Source: Deltaproteobacteria bacterium (GTDB taxonomy: Bacteria; Myxococcota_A; Polyangia; HGW-17; JAJRWW01). From it: 64,000 bases of DNA. The first letter of the stretch is position 1. Every line of letters starts with the position of its first letter. Location of the stretch: assembly GCA_029938605.1 (NCBI GenBank), contig JAOZUO010000008.1:17621-81620 (forward strand), written 5' to 3'. Position numbers and translations under genes: made by a program. Below are positions 61,062 through 64,000 of this stretch, piece after piece. The notes under the pieces were generated by a model. It was not told the DNA's origin. It was given only the letters and a program-made list of their open reading frames with translations, and made no database searches.

Positions 61062-62667
61062 CGTAGCGCACGGGTGCTCCCCCAGGGCTGGCGGTCAATG
61101 ACACCCCTGGACGCACGTCGAACCCCGCTCCCAACGTCTCGATTCGTAGGGGCGAGCCCACGAAGAGTCCCCGCACGGCCGCGGACCAAGACGTCACCGT
61201 AGCTAGGGGGGGCCACCTCCGTCGTCGCGCCGCGAGCAGCACCCGGACGTGCAGATCCAGAGCCGCGAGGTAAAACCCCCGCTGGGCCGCCTGGGACAGG
61301 TAGCCGGATGTATCGGGGGCATACCCTCCCGTGAGAAGCTCGATGGCAGCCTCCCGGGTGGCCGCGCGATCAAACCCCTCCTTGATCCTGGACGCCCGCT
61401 GGTTGAACCTCCGCCAACGCTGCCGCAGCTTGCCCCGCCGAGCCACAACGCGTTGCTCCTCGGCCCGTACGCCGTTGAGACAGTGCCACCCCGAGGCGGC
61501 GTCCCGGCAGGCCGCAACGAGACGACCGGTGTATCGCTTCGATGCGATCCACGCTACCAGCAGATCCTGACGGATGGATCCGGAGAAAGCCCGCCCTCGG
61601 CCATCGGGTGTACCAGAGCTGTCCTTGCCGGCGGTCGAGGACAGGGGACGCCCCCCGGGGGGGATCCACCGCCGGGGCATCATGGGGATCAGGTAACGCT
61701 CGAGCTCAGTGACCAACTGCTCCCCCTGGATGTGCGGAGGCAGCGCCGGCTCGTTGGTCCGCAACCGACTGATGCCCGTTTGCACCTCCTGGAGGGCGGC
61801 GATGGAGAGCCGATCCGCGGCCAGCATCCGGCCCAGGGTGGCCACCCCGTCCAACGCCCCCAGGCGGGTCACCAGCGGCCAGATCCACGCGGGCCCACCA
61901 CGACACAGATCCTGACCAAACTGTAAGGTATATAGCAATAACCACACCGCTTCCCGGGGGGACGACAGGAACCGGTGCCTGGCCAGGGCGATCATGGCCA
62001 GGTGCGCCTGGAGCACGGAGCCGAGCTTCGGCGCCCGCCGTCGTCCAGGCAGATAGGGGGAGCAGGCATCGGCCCGCTGCATGGCCCGCTCCAGAAGCGG
62101 CGCGGTGGACATGCAGAGTCGCAGCAGCTCCTTCACGATGGCGGGCTCGCGAATGGGAGACAAAGACGTCCCCGGAGGGGTGGTCGATGGCTTACCCAAT
62201 GGCATAAACAACGGCTGTGCCGCCGGCAAGGGACGTCCTGCCACCGGGCCCGGCGCGCTGGTCGGCTCCCGGAAGAACGCCCGCCGGAGGTCGGCCCAAT
62301 GTCGCTCGACGTAGGCAAAACACCGCGCCGTGACTCCTGTGGGCTCCACCAGGGCTCGGATCAACGAGTCGGCTCGCCCGGGCTCTGCCGTGGACCGCAG
62401 CACCGTCCGAGGGCATCGAAGCCGACCGTTGGCCAAGAGACTGTTCAACAAGCTCCCTTGGAGTTGGTCGCGCTCTTGAGGGGACACCAGGAATACCGGC
62501 GGCGTGGGTTTTTTTTCCGGTTTTTGGGGTTCACAGGACCAAGATCCGATGCACACCAGACCGAGCCCAAACACCACCGGCGCCCCCCCCGGGAAGCACC
62601 CCTGAATCGCTGCGCTCAACGCCCTCCATATGGACCCGATAGATTGGATAATTCCTCGTTTTTCCAT
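60928..62667 (-). CDS. Lipoprotein of unknown function
   Basis: The frame is open far upstream across rimP, but the ATG at 62667 gives a sensible signal with GSWSC as lipobox near residue 44 and a product of 579 residues. It is mostly helical with Arg/Leu-rich segments (VWLLLYTLQFGQDLC; GVATLGRMLAADRLSIAALQEV) and no recognised domain; helical repeats are possible. The last 45 codons (GPAAASRPRPRSPGRTGRV onward) run antisense through the end of the flippase-like gene and look like non-natural sequence, so a frameshift or lost stop near 61060 is possible. Confidence 0.65.
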   Translation of the reverse strand: MEKRGIIQSIGSIWRALSAAIQGCFPGGAPVVFGLGLVCIGSWSCEPQKPEKKPTPPVFLVSPQERDQLQGSLLNSLLANGRLRCPRTVLRSTAEPGRADSLIRALVEPTGVTARCFAYVERHWADLRRAFFREPTSAPGPVAGRPLPAAQPLFMPLGKPSTTPPGTSLSPIREPAIVKELLRLCMSTAPLLERAMQRADACSPYLPGRRRAPKLGSVLQAHLAMIALARHRFLSSPREAVWLLLYTLQFGQDLCRGGPAWIWPLVTRLGALDGVATLGRMLAADRLSIAALQEVQTGISRLRTNEPALPPHIQGEQLVTELERYLIPMMPRRWIPPGGRPLSSTAGKDSSGTPDGRGRAFSGSIRQDLLVAWIASKRYTGRLVAACRDAASGWHCLNGVRAEEQRVVARRGKLRQRWRRFNQRASRIKEGFDRAATREAAIELLTGGYAPDTSGYLSQAAQRGFYLAALDLHVRVLLAARRRRWPPLATVTSWSAAVRGLFVGSPLRIETLGAGFDVRPGVSLTASPGGAPVRYVIPGPAAASRPRPRSPGRTGRVGSGAQPAPRPRTTGTAGRGSLR

Positions 62668-62821
62668 ACCGTTCTGGAGCCAAACCTGAAGTCGTAATAA
62701 CGCTTGCATAATACCAGGCTTTGGCATATATGAACCGAGTATATTGGGTAGCCACTGCTCAGCTGGTGGGTCCAATTTGGGACCTGCCTTTTTTTTTGAG
62801 GTACGTCCGATAGACACGTAG

Positions 62822-63295
62822 ATGCGCAAAAACGAGCCAAAAATCGATACCTTGGAACAACTCTGCCACGACGTGGCGGAAGAGGCGGGGTTCGATCTTC
62901 TCCTGGTGGAGTGGACAGCGGATGGCGGCCGACAGGTGCTGCGCTTGTACATCGATAGCGTCGGTGGAGTAACCGTGGACGACTGCGCCACGGTGAGCCG
63001 TCGTCTGTCCCATGTGCTCGATGTAGAAGAGGTCATCGACGTGGCATTTGCCCTTGAGGTGTCCACGCCCGGTCTCAACCGCCCTCTGGTGCGAGAAGCA
63101 GACTACGTTCGGTTCTCTGGAGAGCAGGCCAAGGTGACCCTCAAGCAACCTCTAGCCACGGGCCGGAAGCGGCTCCAAGGCGAACTCAAGGGTGTCGCGG
63201 CAGGTGAAGTGTCCATGGAGGTAGACGGCGAGTTGTTTCAATTCGCGGTGACGGATGTCGCCCGCGCGAACCTCGTCTACCAAGGGGATTTTTGA
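62822..63295 (+). CDS. rimP: Ribosome maturation factor RimP
   Basis: 157 residues with the RimP pattern: [36 protein letters not shown] and the hallmark [11 protein letters not shown], followed by the SH3-like C-terminal domain. It is needed for assembly of the 30S subunit. Its TGA overlaps the nusA ATG (TGATG), the typical rimP-nusA order. Confidence 0.96.
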   Translation: MRKNEPKIDTLEQLCHDVAEEAGFDLLLVEWTADGGRQVLRLYIDSVGGVTVDDCATVSRRLSHVLDVEEVIDVAFALEVSTPGLNRPLVREADYVRFSGEQAKVTLKQPLATGRKRLQGELKGVAAGEVSMEVDGELFQFAVTDVARANLVYQGDF

Positions 63296-64000
63296 TGCAA
63301 CCTAACTTGAATATGGTTTTGGAGCAGGTCGGCAAGGACAAGGGCATCGACCGGTCGGTCCTGGTGCAGACCCTGGAGCAGGCGATCCTCACCGCGGCGA
63401 AGAAGACCTTCGGGCAGCACCGCGAGATGGAGGCCCGATATAACGAAGAGCGGGGTGCCGTGGATCTGTATCTGGCGGTGGAGGTGGTGTCTGCCGATCC
63501 ATTGCGTGGTCGCGAGATCACCATGGACGAGGCTCTTGTCATCGACACCGAAGCCCAAGAGGGCGACGAGCTCCTCTTTCAGATCTTCTATAGCCCCGAG
63601 GACAAAGACCAGGCCAAGGAGCAGGACGAAGAGTACGGCGAACTTCTGGATCTCCACACCCAGAGCCAGGGTTTCGGTCGCATCGCCGCTCAGACCGCGA
63701 AGCAGGTGATCATCCAACGCGTACGTGAGGCCGAGCGCGAGCAGGTCTACAACGAGTATAAGGATCGCAAGGGCGAGCTGATCACGGGCATCGTACGACG
63801 CTTCGAGCGTGGCAACATCATCGTGGACCTCGGCCGGGCCGAGGCCATCCTGCCCGTATCCGAGCAGGTGTCGCGGGAGTCCTACCGCGCCGGCGATCGG
63901 ATCGTGGCCTACGTCACCGAGATCGAGCGCGCCGCGCGAGGCCCGCAGATCGTGCTCTCGCGCACGAGCAAGCGACTGCTGGAGAAGCTCTTCGAGATGG
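63295..64000 (+). CDS. nusA: Transcription termination/antitermination protein NusA (5' part)
   Basis: The frame starts at the ATG overlapping the rimP stop and runs off the window with 235 codons visible. The N-terminal RNA-polymerase-binding domain ([36 protein letters not shown] in essence) and the S1 domain ([22 protein letters not shown]) with following [21 protein letters not shown] leading into the KH part are typical. It has an acidic insertion [14 protein letters not shown] near 103-116 not found in E. coli NusA. Confidence 0.96.
   Translation, partial: MQPNLNMVLEQVGKDKGIDRSVLVQTLEQAILTAAKKTFGQHREMEARYNEERGAVDLYLAVEVVSADPLRGREITMDEALVIDTEAQEGDELLFQIFYSPEDKDQAKEQDEEYGELLDLHTQSQGFGRIAAQTAKQVIIQRVREAEREQVYNEYKDRKGELITGIVRRFERGNIIVDLGRAEAILPVSEQVSRESYRAGDRIVAYVTEIERAARGPQIVLSRTSKRLLEKLFEM

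Noticed and set aside
62668-63078. Upstream extension of the minus-strand lipoprotein gene across rimP.
   Set aside because: It is antisense to conserved rimP codons and has a Ser/Thr/Arg composition typical of a shadow frame.

Overview
The window reads as a piece of a GC-rich Myxococcota-like (former Deltaproteobacteria) chromosome. The evidence is a C-terminal MYXO-CTERM-type tripartite tail (Cys motif, hydrophobic helix, Arg cluster) on a beta-helix protein, many Cys-rich lipoproteins of the DUF4215/FG-GAP type, a thrombospondin-type-3 OmpA protein, and housekeeping genes (sucCD, ndk, rlmN, rimP-nusA). No rRNA, tRNA, CRISPR array or transposase gene was found.

Layout. 0-5.7 kb (minus): a CPBP-family membrane protease, then a tight four-gene operon (FAD oxidoreductase, lipoprotein, AMP-forming acyl ligase, FabD-type transacylase) that looks biosynthetic. 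5.8-17.1 kb (plus): FG-GAP lipoprotein, a 1,910-aa alpha-2-macroglobulin homologue without a thioester, a decapitated FG-GAP tail, a Cys-rich lipoprotein and a polytopic membrane protein. 17.2-23.6 kb: a MoxR/vWA pair, two small Cys-rich proteins, a double cyclic-nucleotide-domain protein and a CNNM/CBS protein. 23.7-27.4 kb: sucC-sucD-ndk-rlmN. 27.6-33.6 kb: two palindromic repeats, acyltransferase plus epimerase, a GAF histidine kinase and a signal-peptidase-I homologue lacking its catalytic Ser and Lys. 33.7-35.4 kb: an AbiE type IV toxin-antitoxin module with a perfect operator palindrome at its start codon. 35.4-44.8 kb (minus): OmpA/TSP3 protein, MYXO-CTERM beta-helix protein, RND permease and adaptor. 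45-52.3 kb: metalloprotease lipoprotein, a membrane protein/lipoprotein pair, a decayed copy of the metalloprotease and an ECF sigma factor. 52.5-64 kb: M29 aminopeptidase, PQQ-like propeller lipoprotein, NSS transporter with a tiny MetS-like partner, three coiled-coil/envelope proteins, a flippase-like protein, a lipoprotein, rimP and the start of nusA.

Three patterns go beyond ordinary annotation. (1) A family of four ~165-bp palindromic elements (27637-27800, 27798-27962, 45068-45225, 59618-59782). They share conserved internal blocks, but their terminal stems differ between copies while staying self-complementary within each copy, which suggests selection or correction for folding. (2) Two places where a convergent gene-end junction is duplicated and the copies flank several kb of accessory envelope genes (copies at 13611/17173, and at 47281/51541 with its flanking lipoprotein tail). 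(3) Several enzyme-like envelope proteins that have lost catalytic residues (signal peptidase, alpha-2-macroglobulin thioester, epimerase YxxxK).

Gene starts were moved inward wherever a ribosome-binding site, signal peptide or upstream gene argued for it. Domain calls come from motifs read by eye, not from database searches.
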